Shown piece after piece: positions 42,641 through 51,077 of a stretch of 64,000 nucleotides of DNA (positions within the stretch are counted from its first letter, which is position 1; every line of letters begins with the position of its first letter). The notes under the pieces were generated by a model. The model saw only the letters and a program-made list of their open reading frames with translations, was not told where the DNA came from and made no database searches. Made by a program: the position numbers and the translations under genes. The stretch comes from Pseudoalteromonas luteoviolacea (lineage in GTDB: Bacteria > Pseudomonadota > Gammaproteobacteria > Enterobacterales > Alteromonadaceae), in NCBI RefSeq assembly GCF_001696455.1, contig NZ_MAUJ01000001.1:1240001-1304000 (forward strand). Reading direction: 5' to 3'.

Positions 42641-43360
42641 TTATTCACACACTACACCATCACCATCTGCATCTCTCATATACTGGTAGGCAGCATGATC
42701 ACGAGTCACTGGCGCGATGTTATGACTTCGGGCCTCCGTACAGCTTATCTGCCCGTTTTCGTTATCATCATATAGTGCCAAGACGCCTTGTCTTGGTAAA
42801 TCATTATTTTCAGGATAGAAAATCATTGCGAAGCTTTGGCAATTGCTCAAAACAGCTTCTAGTGCATTTGCTTCTGCTTGGTCAACGCTTAAGGAGTATT
42901 TGGTTTTTATCTCTACAATGCGGTTTGCAAACCAACATTTGTTTTTAATGGGTAACCACTCTGCTGCGTCATAACCACATTTGCCACCCGGGCCACACCG
43001 ATTGATCTCGGGTGCTGCAAGTGTAAGGTTGAGTAAGTCAGTTGCGAACTCTTTTCTAGTTTCTTCTGATGCATCGCACAGTCCACTGTCGTGCCCTTCT
43101 GACGCAGCAACGATATGCTCAATATCTGTTGATGTATCAGACTCAAAATAACGACCTGTATACGGCCCATAAACCAACCCGTCCATATCTTCAACAATGT
43201 CATCTTCAACACTTTGGGAATATGGATATTGTTTTTTCTTATCGTATGGTGAACAGCGGTTTTCTTCTGTTACCACCAAGCCTCGCCAGGTATCTTGAGC
43301 CATGGCGATAAATGGTAGTTGAGTACTCATGAGACAAACAATTGATAGACGTTTAAACAT
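42641..43360 (-). CDS. Secreted HNH-type nuclease with Excalibur domain
   Basis: 239 residues. A signal peptide (ends near AMAQD), then a DUF1524/HNH-like nuclease region: DIEHIVAASEGHDSGLC (active-site His) and CGYDAAEWLPIKNKCWFANRIVEIK. The C-terminus has the Excalibur calcium-binding motif DADGDGVVCE. Such proteins are exported DNases. In a prophage it may degrade extracellular or incoming DNA or act in competition; role not proven. Next to the SLATT/RT locus, opposite strand. Confidence 0.75.
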   Translation of the reverse strand: MFKRLSIVCLMSTQLPFIAMAQDTWRGLVVTEENRCSPYDKKKQYPYSQSVEDDIVEDMDGLVYGPYTGRYFESDTSTDIEHIVAASEGHDSGLCDASEETRKEFATDLLNLTLAAPEINRCGPGGKCGYDAAEWLPIKNKCWFANRIVEIKTKYSLSVDQAEANALEAVLSNCQSFAMIFYPENNDLPRQGVLALYDDNENGQISCTEARSHNIAPVTRDHAAYQYMRDADGDGVVCE

Positions 43361-43532
43361 AGATTTCTCCTTGTTATTTGCAGCTCAAAAAAGTTTACTG
43401 CTCGTTTGTTTCAGCACTGTTTACCCTTGTCACCGCTATAGGGTTAATAACAGGCTTTTCACTTTTTCTGTGGATAGGTCAATTTTGACCTTCTTGTTGA
43501 TCTAACTATAACAATTGCACAAAATACAATAA

Positions 43533-43548
43533 CTGTATATTTAACCAG
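43533..43548. promoter_or_regulatory. LexA-like box (one mismatch)
   Basis: CTGTATATTTAACCAG fits CTGT-N8-ACAG with one mismatch in the right arm. It lies nine bases before the ATG at 43557, so it could put that gene under SOS control; weaker than the ogr box. Confidence 0.4.
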
Positions 43549-43556
43549 TATTCGAT

Positions 43557-43961
43557 ATGCCTGTTGTAAAATTTAAGTTCAATTACGGACACACTTACCT
43601 AACCAGCGGCGGCCTAGCAGCCAAGACCAGTTGTATAACTGGCGATAGCGTGGCGTGCACTATGGCTGATGGGACAAGTCAGTCACTAAAGTTTCGTGGG
43701 TTTACGTCAATCTTTAGAACACGTCAGTTTGAGTGTGTAACCGTGCATAACATTATTGGCATCAAGAATGGTAATGCGCTGTTTGGCGGTGGTGACTGGG
43801 TTGATGTACAAGGCGACTTTATGGGGGTTTATATTGATGGGTACGTGTATTTGGTGCTTGGTGATCGGGGCTTACCTGTTGTGGATGAGAGCTACGAAAA
43901 GCCCAAAGAGAAGCCCCCTGGGCAGGTTGTGAGTATGGAGGAGTTTAGGAAAACTCAATAG
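43557..43961 (+). CDS. Beta-rich protein of unknown function
   Basis: 134 residues with glycine-rich beta pattern (FKFNYGHTYLTSGGLAAKT..., GNALFGGGDWVDVQGDF) and a proline/lysine-rich tail (EKPKEKPPGQVV). No signal peptide or membrane segment. The ATG at 43557 has no good ribosome site. No family recognised; the pattern superficially resembles structural or DNA-mimic small phage proteins, but this cannot be decided. Confidence 0.55.
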   Translation: MPVVKFKFNYGHTYLTSGGLAAKTSCITGDSVACTMADGTSQSLKFRGFTSIFRTRQFECVTVHNIIGIKNGNALFGGGDWVDVQGDFMGVYIDGYVYLVLGDRGLPVVDESYEKPKEKPPGQVVSMEEFRKTQ

Positions 43962-43992
43962 TTATCACACGATAGTTAGAAAAAACAATTTA

Positions 43993-44022
43993 TTGACCAA
44001 AAATATAAATATATAATATTAT
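43993..44022 (+). promoter_or_regulatory. Candidate promoter of the RNA-SLATT-RT locus
   Basis: TTGACC (43993-43998) and TATTAT (44017-44022) with an 18-base spacer; alternative TATAAT at 44012. The expected transcription start, near 44028-44030, coincides with the left arm of the closing stem. Confidence 0.5.
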
Positions 44023-44027
44023 ATTCC

Positions 44028-44157
44028 TGCTGGGGGCAACTTGTGTTGGATCTTCATTTTTGAAGGTGAATCTAATAAGTAATACACTTTGTGTATTTGC
44101 GCACTACGCGTAAACCTCATTTTGAGGTGTTAAAGTTTCCTAAAAAGTCCCCCAGCA
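44028..44157 (+). ncRNA. Structured RNA upstream of SLATT-RT (candidate)
   Basis: TGCTGGGGG (44028-44036) pairs perfectly with CCCCCAGCA (44149-44157), closing a 130-base region with three internal hairpins: CTTCA-TTTT-TGAAG (44052-44065), AATACAC-TTT-GTGTATT (44081-44097) and ACCTCA-TTT-TGAGGT (44114-44128). Non-coding RNAs upstream of bacterial defence RTs and retrons have such layouts. The region ends 17 bases before the SLATT ATG. No Rho-independent end is seen, so it may be the 5' part of the mRNA, processed or used as template. Confidence 0.6.
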
Positions 44158-44174
44158 CTCAAAAAGGAATTCAA

Positions 44175-44708
44175 ATGTCTGATATTGACGATCATATTTG
44201 GTTTACTCGAAAAGCTCGCATTTTCGCCAGCGAAAGGTTATTAAGTAATAACAAGCACTCACAGTATATTCTTATATATTACTCATTGCTTAATGTTATT
44301 ATTTCAATTTACTCTACAAAGTATGAGTTGATTCTAGGTGAAAGTACCTCACTACATTTGATCATTATGGCAACGTCGATTTTAGTTCTTTCACTTATAG
44401 TTTCTAATATGGACTATAAGAGAAAAGCTCTAGAGTTCAAAGATAACTATATCAATCTTCAATTACTGCTTGAAGATAAGTCCATTCATATTAGCTTAAA
44501 ATGGAAAAAATATTGTGAACTTCTGAAGCAAACAGATAATCATGCGCATATTGATGATTTGATGTTTAGAGTATTAAACAGACATACACTTACCTCTAGA
44601 AAGCCTATGAAAAGAGAAATTGCTCATGTTTACCTTTATAGGCTAGCTAAACAAATCATTCTAGCTTTAATTTACTTGTGGCCATTGTTTGCTATTTTTA
44701 CGCTTTAG
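44175..44708 (+). CDS. SLATT-domain membrane protein
   Basis: 177 residues from ATG 44175 (AAGGAATT upstream). Two transmembrane segments (about 35-52 and 60-80) joined by a short loop and followed by a helical cytosolic part with YKRKALEFKDNYINLQLLLEDK, the SLATT signature. SLATT proteins are predicted pore-forming effectors triggered by nucleotide or RT-linked sensors. Eleven bases before an RT gene, so the two form one operon. Confidence 0.75.
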   Translation: MSDIDDHIWFTRKARIFASERLLSNNKHSQYILIYYSLLNVIISIYSTKYELILGESTSLHLIIMATSILVLSLIVSNMDYKRKALEFKDNYINLQLLLEDKSIHISLKWKKYCELLKQTDNHAHIDDLMFRVLNRHTLTSRKPMKREIAHVYLYRLAKQIILALIYLWPLFAIFTL

Positions 44709-44719
44709 GGTAAAGAGTA

Positions 44720-46087
44720 ATGACTGCATATATAAATTTCAGTAGAAACTTCAAAAAGAGAAAGTTGAATTCAACGTATCAAGATCATATTTCTAGTGGT
44801 TCTGCTGTCGGCCTAGATAAAGTAACAGCTGAACGCTTCGAAAACACACTTGACCAAGAAATTGATACAATAATAAGAAAAGTCAACAACGAAACTTATA
44901 AGTTTACACCGTATAAGCAAAAGCTTATTTCAAAAGGTGCAGACTCAATGCCCAGAGTAATTTCAATCCCTACTTATAGAGATCGATTGACGCTTCGTAG
45001 TTTGTGTCAAACACTCTCGGAAACTTACAAAGCCGAATTGCACCTTGAAATACCGCAGGTAAAAATATCACAAGTTAAAGATAATATAACCAATAGGAAA
45101 TATAGTAAGTATATAAAGATTGATATCTCTGGATATTATCCAAGCATTGATCACGATATGTTATTAAATATCCTAAAAAGAAAAACCCGAAAAAAACAGC
45201 TGATAAGTTTAATTCGAAGTGCTATTGAAAACCCTACAATGGCAAAGTCTTCAAAAAATAGGCCCAATAATAATAGAGGTGTCCCTCAAGGCCTCTCAAT
45301 TTCAAATATATTAGCTGAAATCTACCTTTTTGATTTTGATAAATATTTCAAAAATCTTGATGATATTTTTTACACTAGGTACGTTGATGACATACTAATT
45401 TTCTGCCCTGCTAACAAGGTCAAAGCTATCTCTCATAAATGTATTGAAATGTTAAAAGATCTATCTCTTAATCCACATGATTTAGAAGTTGAAGGCTCAA
45501 AGTCATGTTCTGGAAACCTTGCAGGCAACTTCGATTATTTAGGGTATAAATTTTCGCAAAGGAAGACGAGTTTAAAAAAACAAAAAATTGAGCGTTTTGA
45601 AAGCTCAATAGCTGCCATTTTCACTACATATAGTCATAAAGTCAAAGCGGCTAAGAATGTTAGTGACCTCAATAAGGCATTAAAGATACTCGAGTGGCGA
45701 TTAAACTTACGAATCACCGGCTGTATTTTCAATAACGCTAAAAGAGGTTGGGTATTCTATTTCTCCCAGTTAGACGACCTAACACTTCTATTCCAAATTG
45801 ATGCTACGATAAAAAAGCTAATGCGAAGATTTAACGTTGATAAAAAGATAACACCCAAGAAGTTATCTAAAGCATATTTTGAAGCACAACGTGTAGAAAA
45901 AGATAGTCATAAATATATTGTTAACTTTGATAGTTTTAACACAAACGAAAAAAAAGATTTTTTGGAGATCTATATAGGCAAAGATAGATTAGCTAAAAAG
46001 TCACCTCAAGACATAGATAGACTTTTTGGTATGAGGATTAGAAAAATTATAGAAGAGTTAGAACAAGACCTCGACAACTTTTCATGA
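44720..46087 (+). CDS. Reverse transcriptase (defence-type, SLATT-associated)
   Basis: 455 residues. RT motifs in order: SYKYIKIDISGYYPSID-type motif A (about 125-140, with D for metal), NNRGVPQGLSISNILAEIYL (motif B, about 190), YTRYVDDILIFC (motif C, about 228) and NFDYLGYKF (motif D/E, about 277). A helical C-terminal domain (290-455) has no known fold. No group II intron maturase or HNH is present; the retron VTG signature is not clear. Its partner SLATT gene and upstream structured RNA point to the unknown-group defence RTs. Immediately beside the integrase, a common cargo place. Confidence 0.88.
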   Translation: MTAYINFSRNFKKRKLNSTYQDHISSGSAVGLDKVTAERFENTLDQEIDTIIRKVNNETYKFTPYKQKLISKGADSMPRVISIPTYRDRLTLRSLCQTLSETYKAELHLEIPQVKISQVKDNITNRKYSKYIKIDISGYYPSIDHDMLLNILKRKTRKKQLISLIRSAIENPTMAKSSKNRPNNNRGVPQGLSISNILAEIYLFDFDKYFKNLDDIFYTRYVDDILIFCPANKVKAISHKCIEMLKDLSLNPHDLEVEGSKSCSGNLAGNFDYLGYKFSQRKTSLKKQKIERFESSIAAIFTTYSHKVKAAKNVSDLNKALKILEWRLNLRITGCIFNNAKRGWVFYFSQLDDLTLLFQIDATIKKLMRRFNVDKKITPKKLSKAYFEAQRVEKDSHKYIVNFDSFNTNEKKDFLEIYIGKDRLAKKSPQDIDRLFGMRIRKIIEELEQDLDNFS

Positions 46088-46111
46088 AAACTATTTATGT
46101 GTACCAATGAA

Positions 46112-47314
46112 TTATAAGCTAACGATTGCATCCTCAACCTTTTTCCAATACAGCTCATAAGCTACAGCCTGATCTTTGAGGTAGTCATGTTTATTGTACA
46201 CAGCCATGACTCCTCGCATCGCGTGACCTAACATTTTTTCTGTTACGTGCGGCAATACTTCTTGTTCACTTAACAATGTACTTAAAGAACGGCGTGCGTC
46301 ATGCGGCACAAACTTTGCGACTTTGTGATTGTCATTTAAGTGTTGCCACATACGAGCACAAAACCTATTTACTGCATGAGTTGTGATTGGTTTGTTTGGA
46401 TTACTGCCCGGTATGACTATTCCACTCTTGCCATAAACCAGAGCCAAATTATCGAGTATTTGGTGCATCTTTTTGCTAATTGGGCGGCGTATTGCTTGAT
46501 TGGTTTTCGAGTTTTCTGGTGGCACTGTCCAAATGTTATTTTGCAGGTCAAGGTCTTCCCACTTCATGAGCCGGACTTCCGACTGACGTGCACCGGTTAA
46601 AAAGATCAGTTGTAAGCACGCTTTATTTGCAGGTGTCGCTTTGGCCTGTTCTATTTGGCGCCATAACAATGCTATCTCATTAAACTGCAAAAAGCGCTGG
46701 CCTACTGTAGCCGGCTCCCCAATATCTTTAACTTGTAAGTTGAACAATGTATTACCTTGAGGGATTTCCCCCCTCATTGCCGCCCAGCGTAATATGGTCT
46801 TTAGTCGCACAAGCATATTACCCGCGAGCTTTGCTGTGCCTTCCTCCGTTACCATGTCAAAGTATTTAGTCCATAAGATTGGCGTCATTGCGTTTGCAGT
46901 AACTTCATTAAGGTAAGGAATAATCCATTTAGACAAGTGGTGGGTGTAGAGCTCTTGGGTTTTAGGTTTGTAACTTGGAACTTTTACTTCCAACCAGCTT
47001 TTAGCAAGATCAGACACCGTTGGTTCTGAGACGTCACCTAGTAAGTGTTTTTTGTATGCAACGCGAGGGTCTAGCCCTGATTTAATCCACCCTTTTAACA
47101 AGGGCACTAAATCTTGTGCGTCTCTAAGGCTAACTTGAGGATAGTGGCCTAAAGACATAATGACCTGTTTACCCTCAAACCTACATCGATACTGCCAAAG
47201 TACAACACCACTCATGTTTCGTTTTACGCGCAAGCCGTCTCTGTGAGACAATGTACACGGAGAATCTTTTTTATTTACGAGATTACGTAGTTTCGCGTCA
47301 GTGAGTGCTGCCAT
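46112..47314 (-). CDS. int: Prophage integrase (tyrosine recombinase)
   Basis: 400 residues, P4-type: N-terminal DUF4102-like arm domain (LTDAKLRNLVNKKDSPCTL, LGHYPQVSLRDAQD), core-binding helices, and the catalytic domain with TGARQSEVRLMKW (Arg), VPHDARRSLSTLL (HxxR) and LGHAMRGVMAVYNKHDY (His and the nucleophile Tyr). It recombines attP with the attB in sbcB. Arm sites TATACACAC lie just before its start and beside attL. Confidence 0.95.
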   Translation of the reverse strand: MAALTDAKLRNLVNKKDSPCTLSHRDGLRVKRNMSGVVLWQYRCRFEGKQVIMSLGHYPQVSLRDAQDLVPLLKGWIKSGLDPRVAYKKHLLGDVSEPTVSDLAKSWLEVKVPSYKPKTQELYTHHLSKWIIPYLNEVTANAMTPILWTKYFDMVTEEGTAKLAGNMLVRLKTILRWAAMRGEIPQGNTLFNLQVKDIGEPATVGQRFLQFNEIALLWRQIEQAKATPANKACLQLIFLTGARQSEVRLMKWEDLDLQNNIWTVPPENSKTNQAIRRPISKKMHQILDNLALVYGKSGIVIPGSNPNKPITTHAVNRFCARMWQHLNDNHKVAKFVPHDARRSLSTLLSEQEVLPHVTEKMLGHAMRGVMAVYNKHDYLKDQAVAYELYWKKVEDAIVSL

Positions 47315-47329
47315 AATATGCTATCGTTT

Positions 47330-47372
47330 TATACACACGTAGTTGTTTTTATATACACATATATATACACAC
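47330..47372. other. Integrase arm-type sites, right
   Basis: TATACACAC at 47330-47338 and 47364-47372 and TATACACAT at 47352-47360. The last two are 12 bases apart, as are the two at the left end. Located between int and attR; they may also repress int. Confidence 0.65.
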
Positions 47373-47439
47373 TTGATCGACATTGCAAGAGACTAGAACA
47401 AAAAGCGAACAATACAGTTTTAATGTAAACAGTTGATTT

Positions 47440-48909
47440 ATGAACAAAACAGACCAAAAACAGACGCAGCGATCAGAAGAAAATATACCTACAATCTATT
47501 GGCACGATTATGAGACTTGGGGAGCCAGTCCTCAGAAAGACAGGCCAAGTCAGTTTGCTGGGATTCGGACTGACTATGATTTGAATATTATTGGCGAACC
47601 TCTTATTGAATATTGCCAGCCAGCACCAGACTATTTACCGCACCCTGAGGCGTGTTTAATCACGGGCATTACCCCACAACACGCGCTTAAGCATGGTCTC
47701 CCAGAAAGCGAGTTCATGGCAAAAATCCATGCCGAGTTTATCAAGCCAAATACATGTGTTGCTGGCTATAACAGTATTCGGTTTGACGATGAGGTTACCC
47801 GTTACAGCCTGTATCGTAATTTTTATGACCCGTACGAGCGTGAATGGCAAAACGGGAATAGCCGTTGGGATATTATTGATCTTGTACGTGCTTGTTATGC
47901 ACTGCGCCCTGAAGGTATTGAGTGGCCATTGAAAGAAGATGGCTCACCAAGCTTTAGACTTGAAGAGCTCACTGTAGCGAACGGCATTGAACACAGTGCT
48001 GCACACGACGCGCTAAGTGATGTGACAGCAACCATAGCACTTGCGAAGTTAATTAAAGAAAAGCAGCCTAAGCTATATCAATTTTTCTTTAACTTACGCA
48101 CAAAAAAGGCATTAACTGAGCTGGTCGATGTGTTTAATATGCAGCCTTTAGTACACACATCGTCACGAATACCCGCAACGCAGGGTTGTACAACGTGGAT
48201 CGCACCGATGAGCTTTCACCCGGTCAACAAAAATGCCGTTGTCTGCTTTAACCTAACACATGATCCAAGTGTACTGATTGACTTGTCTGTTGAGGAGTTA
48301 AGAGCACGTTTATACACAAAACACGCAGATCTTGAAGAAGGCGAACTTCCTGTTGGTTTAAAACTCGTTCATATCAATAAGTGCCCTATATTAGCACCTG
48401 CAAAAACACTGTTGCCTGAAAATGCCGCGCGTTTGGGCATAGATAGAGAGCAGTGCTTGGAGCACTTAAAGTTCTTGAAGTCGCACCCTGAGTTACGCGA
48501 TAAGGTATCTCAAGTATTTGCCGATCAGGGAGATTTTAGTGAAACAACTAACCCAGATTACCAACTATACAATGGCTTTATAAGTAAGGCTGATAAAGCT
48601 AAACTTGCAATCGTGCGCAACTCATCGCCGGTTGAGCTCAGCAGTCTATCGTTAGACTTTGAAGACCCTAAATTTCATGCGTTATTATTTAGATATAGAG
48701 CAAGAAACTGGCCCGAAAGTTTATCTCAATCAGAGCTAGAAACTTGGCGAAAATACTGTCAGGGCAAACTCATGCACGGTGAAGATAATCCATCTATCAA
48801 TGCACAAGACTTTATGCTCACCCTTGAAAATCTAGTGTATGAGCATGAAGGGAACGAAAAGAAAGTCTCGATTTTAAAAGCGCTATATCATTACGCGCAA
48901 AGCCTATAA
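47440..48909 (+). CDS. sbcB: Exonuclease I with prophage-supplied 5' end
   Basis: 489 residues, a 3'-5' single-strand DNA exonuclease for recombination and mismatch repair. DEDD motifs: YWHDYETWG (metal Asp and Glu), AGYNSIRFDDEVTRYSLYRNFYDPY, and HDALSDVTATIAL. Length fits E. coli SbcB (475). The first 18 or so residues before ENIPTIY lie left of attR and come from the phage; the start ATG 47440 has only a weak ribosome site. The host's own 5' end is at 7386. Function should therefore persist, under a phage-supplied promoter. Confidence 0.93.
   Translation: MNKTDQKQTQRSEENIPTIYWHDYETWGASPQKDRPSQFAGIRTDYDLNIIGEPLIEYCQPAPDYLPHPEACLITGITPQHALKHGLPESEFMAKIHAEFIKPNTCVAGYNSIRFDDEVTRYSLYRNFYDPYEREWQNGNSRWDIIDLVRACYALRPEGIEWPLKEDGSPSFRLEELTVANGIEHSAAHDALSDVTATIALAKLIKEKQPKLYQFFFNLRTKKALTELVDVFNMQPLVHTSSRIPATQGCTTWIAPMSFHPVNKNAVVCFNLTHDPSVLIDLSVEELRARLYTKHADLEEGELPVGLKLVHINKCPILAPAKTLLPENAARLGIDREQCLEHLKFLKSHPELRDKVSQVFADQGDFSETTNPDYQLYNGFISKADKAKLAIVRNSSPVELSSLSLDFEDPKFHALLFRYRARNWPESLSQSELETWRKYCQGKLMHGEDNPSINAQDFMLTLENLVYEHEGNEKKVSILKALYHYAQSL
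47494..47515. other. attR core in sbcB
   Basis: 22 bases identical to 7440-7461. The reading frame of sbcB passes through it unchanged. To the left is phage DNA, to the right host sbcB. Confidence 0.9.
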
Positions 48910-48912
48910 ATC

Positions 48913-48942
48913 AATAAAGGGAGCCCATGGGCTCCCTTTATT
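48913..48942. terminator. Bidirectional terminator between sbcB and metC
   Basis: AATAAAGGGAGCCC/GGGCTCCCTTTATT, a perfect 14-bp stem with AT loop and A/T-rich ends on both sides, between convergent genes. Confidence 0.9.
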
Positions 48943-48950
48943 CTTTAGAA

Positions 48951-50120
48951 TTAAAGGTGCGATTCGTAAACCTTTAATGCTTGCTCTAAGTCTGCAATAA
49001 GATCTTCTACGTCTTCAAGGCCAATGTGTAGACGTATTATAGGTCCATGCTCCCAACCAGTTGTTGTACGCAATGCAGCCATTGTACGGTTGGCTGTCAC
49101 TAAACTCTCGTACCCACCCCAAGAGAAGCCCATTTTAAAGTGATGTAAACTATCTAAAAAGCGGTTAATTGCTTTTTGGTTTCCTGATTTCATGACAAAC
49201 GAGAACAATCCATTACTTCCGTCAAAGTCTCGTTTAAAAAACTCATGCCCAGGATTAGTAGGTAACGCCGGATGACGTACATGATCAACAAGTGGATGAT
49301 CTACGAGCCAGTTGGCGACTTTTATCGCACTTTTTTCATGCTGCTGTAGACGAACAGGCATTGTTCTTAAACCTCTCAAAGCCAAATAGGCATCATCTGC
49401 AGATGTACACTGGCCAAGAAGATATGAGTTTTCACGTAACGTTGGCCAATACGCTTCACTTGCAACGGCAACCCCCATCATCACATCAGAGTGACCTACG
49501 ATGTATTTAGTTGCCGCTTGCATACTGATGTCTACGCCATGGTCAAGCGGCCTGTAATGCCAGCCATTACCATAGGTATTATCTAGCATAGTGATCAAGC
49601 CATTTGCTTTTGCCTCTTTAACCAATGCGGGTACGTCTTGTACTTCCATAGTGATTGAACCTGGAGACTCTAGAAATAACACTTTGGTGTTCTCTTGAAT
49701 CAGATCTTTTATACCCGCACCAATCATTGGATCATAATATGTAGTCGAAATCCCAAGCCCAGCTAAGATTTTGTCGCATAGATCTCGAGTCGGCTCATAA
49801 GCCGTATCAACCATCAACAAGTGATCGCCCGTCTTTAAAAAAGATAGTAAGCTTTGGCTGATTGCGGCCGCGCCACTTGGGTACAGTGCACACCCCGCGC
49901 CATTTTCTAGCTCAGTGATGGCGTCTTGCAACGCGTAATGGGTATTGGTCCCTCTACGACCATAAAATAGCGTGCGGTTACCACGTTCTTTAATCGCCTC
50001 ATGCATATCTGCCACAGAGTCAAATACAACTGTAGACGCACGTTGAACTACTGGATTAACTACACCTTGCGTATATTGCGATTTGCGCCCTGCGCTCGCT
50101 AATTTAGTATTCTTTTTCAT
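48951..50120 (-). CDS. metC: Cystathionine beta-lyase
   Basis: 389 residues, a PLP enzyme of the Cys/Met metabolism family that splits cystathionine to homocysteine, pyruvate and ammonia. Seen: YGRRGTNTHYALQDA near residue 52-66, DNTYGNGWHYRPLDHGVDIS, and the PLP lysine in QAATKYIVGHSDVMMG (about residue 208). The length equals E. coli MetC (395) closely. Cystathionine gamma-synthase is the alternative, but the overall pattern is nearer MetC. Three bases from the nudC stop, so probably co-transcribed with it. Confidence 0.85.
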   Translation of the reverse strand: MKKNTKLASAGRKSQYTQGVVNPVVQRASTVVFDSVADMHEAIKERGNRTLFYGRRGTNTHYALQDAITELENGAGCALYPSGAAAISQSLLSFLKTGDHLLMVDTAYEPTRDLCDKILAGLGISTTYYDPMIGAGIKDLIQENTKVLFLESPGSITMEVQDVPALVKEAKANGLITMLDNTYGNGWHYRPLDHGVDISMQAATKYIVGHSDVMMGVAVASEAYWPTLRENSYLLGQCTSADDAYLALRGLRTMPVRLQQHEKSAIKVANWLVDHPLVDHVRHPALPTNPGHEFFKRDFDGSNGLFSFVMKSGNQKAINRFLDSLHHFKMGFSWGGYESLVTANRTMAALRTTTGWEHGPIIRLHIGLEDVEDLIADLEQALKVYESHL

Positions 50121-50123
50121 TGT

Positions 50124-51077
50124 TTACTCTTTATCTGGTAGTTGACGCCAATGTTCAACTAAAAAACGTGATATTGAATCTGGTCTCGTTAGCTTGTAGC
50201 CCGGTACATCGTCCCCCCACTGCGCAAAGTTGTTGAGGTCCTCTCGAGAAAACCACTGCGCATGTTCAAGTTCATCTTGTTCAACAAAAATATCCGTTGT
50301 CGTTGCTGTAGCGATAAACCCAAGCATCAATGAAGAAGGAAACGGCCAAGGCTGTGAAGCCAAATACTCAACATTCGAAACTTTGACGCCGGCTTCTTCC
50401 TCAACTTCACGTGCCACGGCTTGCTCGAGTGTCTCGCCAGGATCTACAAACCCGGCTAAAGTAGAATAAACGCCCTCGGGCCAAGTATCTTGTCGACCAA
50501 GTAAGCAGCGTTCAACACCATCAGGGAACGTGTGCTTAACCAACATAATGACGGCAGGATCAGTTCTTGGAAACGTCATGTGTTTACACTCTTTATTCGT
50601 ACATAAACGAGCGTGTCCAGCTTCAACGCTAAAGTTTTCACAACCACAGCGACCACAAAAATGGTGAGTTTTATGCCAATAACATAGGCCCCGCGCCAAT
50701 ACGCCTACAGAAGCACTCACCTGCTCTATTTTAGGACCGACTTTTCTCATATCTGCAAATTGATAGTCACCGTCTTGGCCGTCATCTGTGCATAGACTCA
50801 AGTGATTTTGTAACTCGTCAATTGAAAGACCCGATACATCTAATGCAAAATACGAAAACTTATCATCTTTGCCTAAAAATACGGCGTTATTTCTATCAAA
50901 CTGTTCTATTTGGGACTGTTTTAACAATGCTAATTCGGACAGGTCACGAGAAAAAAGGTTTTGGTCGTTATGGATTAATAACCAGCGGCTGCATTCACCA
51001 TATTGCGTGAGTAACCAATTTTTATCTTTTCGCTGAGCAGACGCTCTATCTAGCGTCATTTGTGTGTAGTACAACAA
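50124..51077 (-). CDS. nudC: NADH pyrophosphatase / NAD-RNA decapping hydrolase
   Basis: 317 residues. Four-cysteine zinc ribbon (HHFCGRCGCENF...ARLCTNKECKH, about 145-175) and a Nudix box (GFVDPGETLEQAVAREVEEEAGV, about 205-227), followed by SQPWPFPSSLMLGF, the NudC signature. Hydrolyses NAD(H) and removes NAD caps from RNA. Longer than E. coli NudC (257) by an N-terminal domain. It is upstream of metC in the same direction. Confidence 0.92.
   Translation of the reverse strand: MLYYTQMTLDRASAQRKDKNWLLTQYGECSRWLLIHNDQNLFSRDLSELALLKQSQIEQFDRNNAVFLGKDDKFSYFALDVSGLSIDELQNHLSLCTDDGQDGDYQFADMRKVGPKIEQVSASVGVLARGLCYWHKTHHFCGRCGCENFSVEAGHARLCTNKECKHMTFPRTDPAVIMLVKHTFPDGVERCLLGRQDTWPEGVYSTLAGFVDPGETLEQAVAREVEEEAGVKVSNVEYLASQPWPFPSSLMLGFIATATTTDIFVEQDELEHAQWFSREDLNNFAQWGDDVPGYKLTRPDSISRFLVEHWRQLPDKE

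Larger units (their letters stand above)
7440..47515. mobile_element. P2-like prophage integrated in sbcB
   Basis: Bounded by a 22-bp direct repeat (7440-7461 and 47494-47515) inside the sbcB coding sequence; about 40.05 kb from repeat to repeat. It has a tyrosine integrase beside the right repeat, a repressor/Cox-type switch, gpA replication endonuclease, ogr, terminase, portal, capsid and contractile-tail genes in P2-like blocks. The tail block is transcribed toward the left end, as in K139-like vibriophages rather than P2. One tail gene (tape measure) appears frameshifted. Confidence 0.93.

Noticed and set aside
43557..43961. PAAR-type spike protein
   Set aside because: Glycine-rich start recalls PAAR, but the repeated PAAR motifs and a T6SS or tail context are missing.
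44028..46087. Classical retron
   Set aside because: The upstream structure is retron-like, but the RT lacks a clear VTG signature by eye and the partner is SLATT; assignment left open.
47395..47440. LexA box before sbcB
   Set aside because: ACAG repeats are there but no CTGT-N8-ACAG arrangement.
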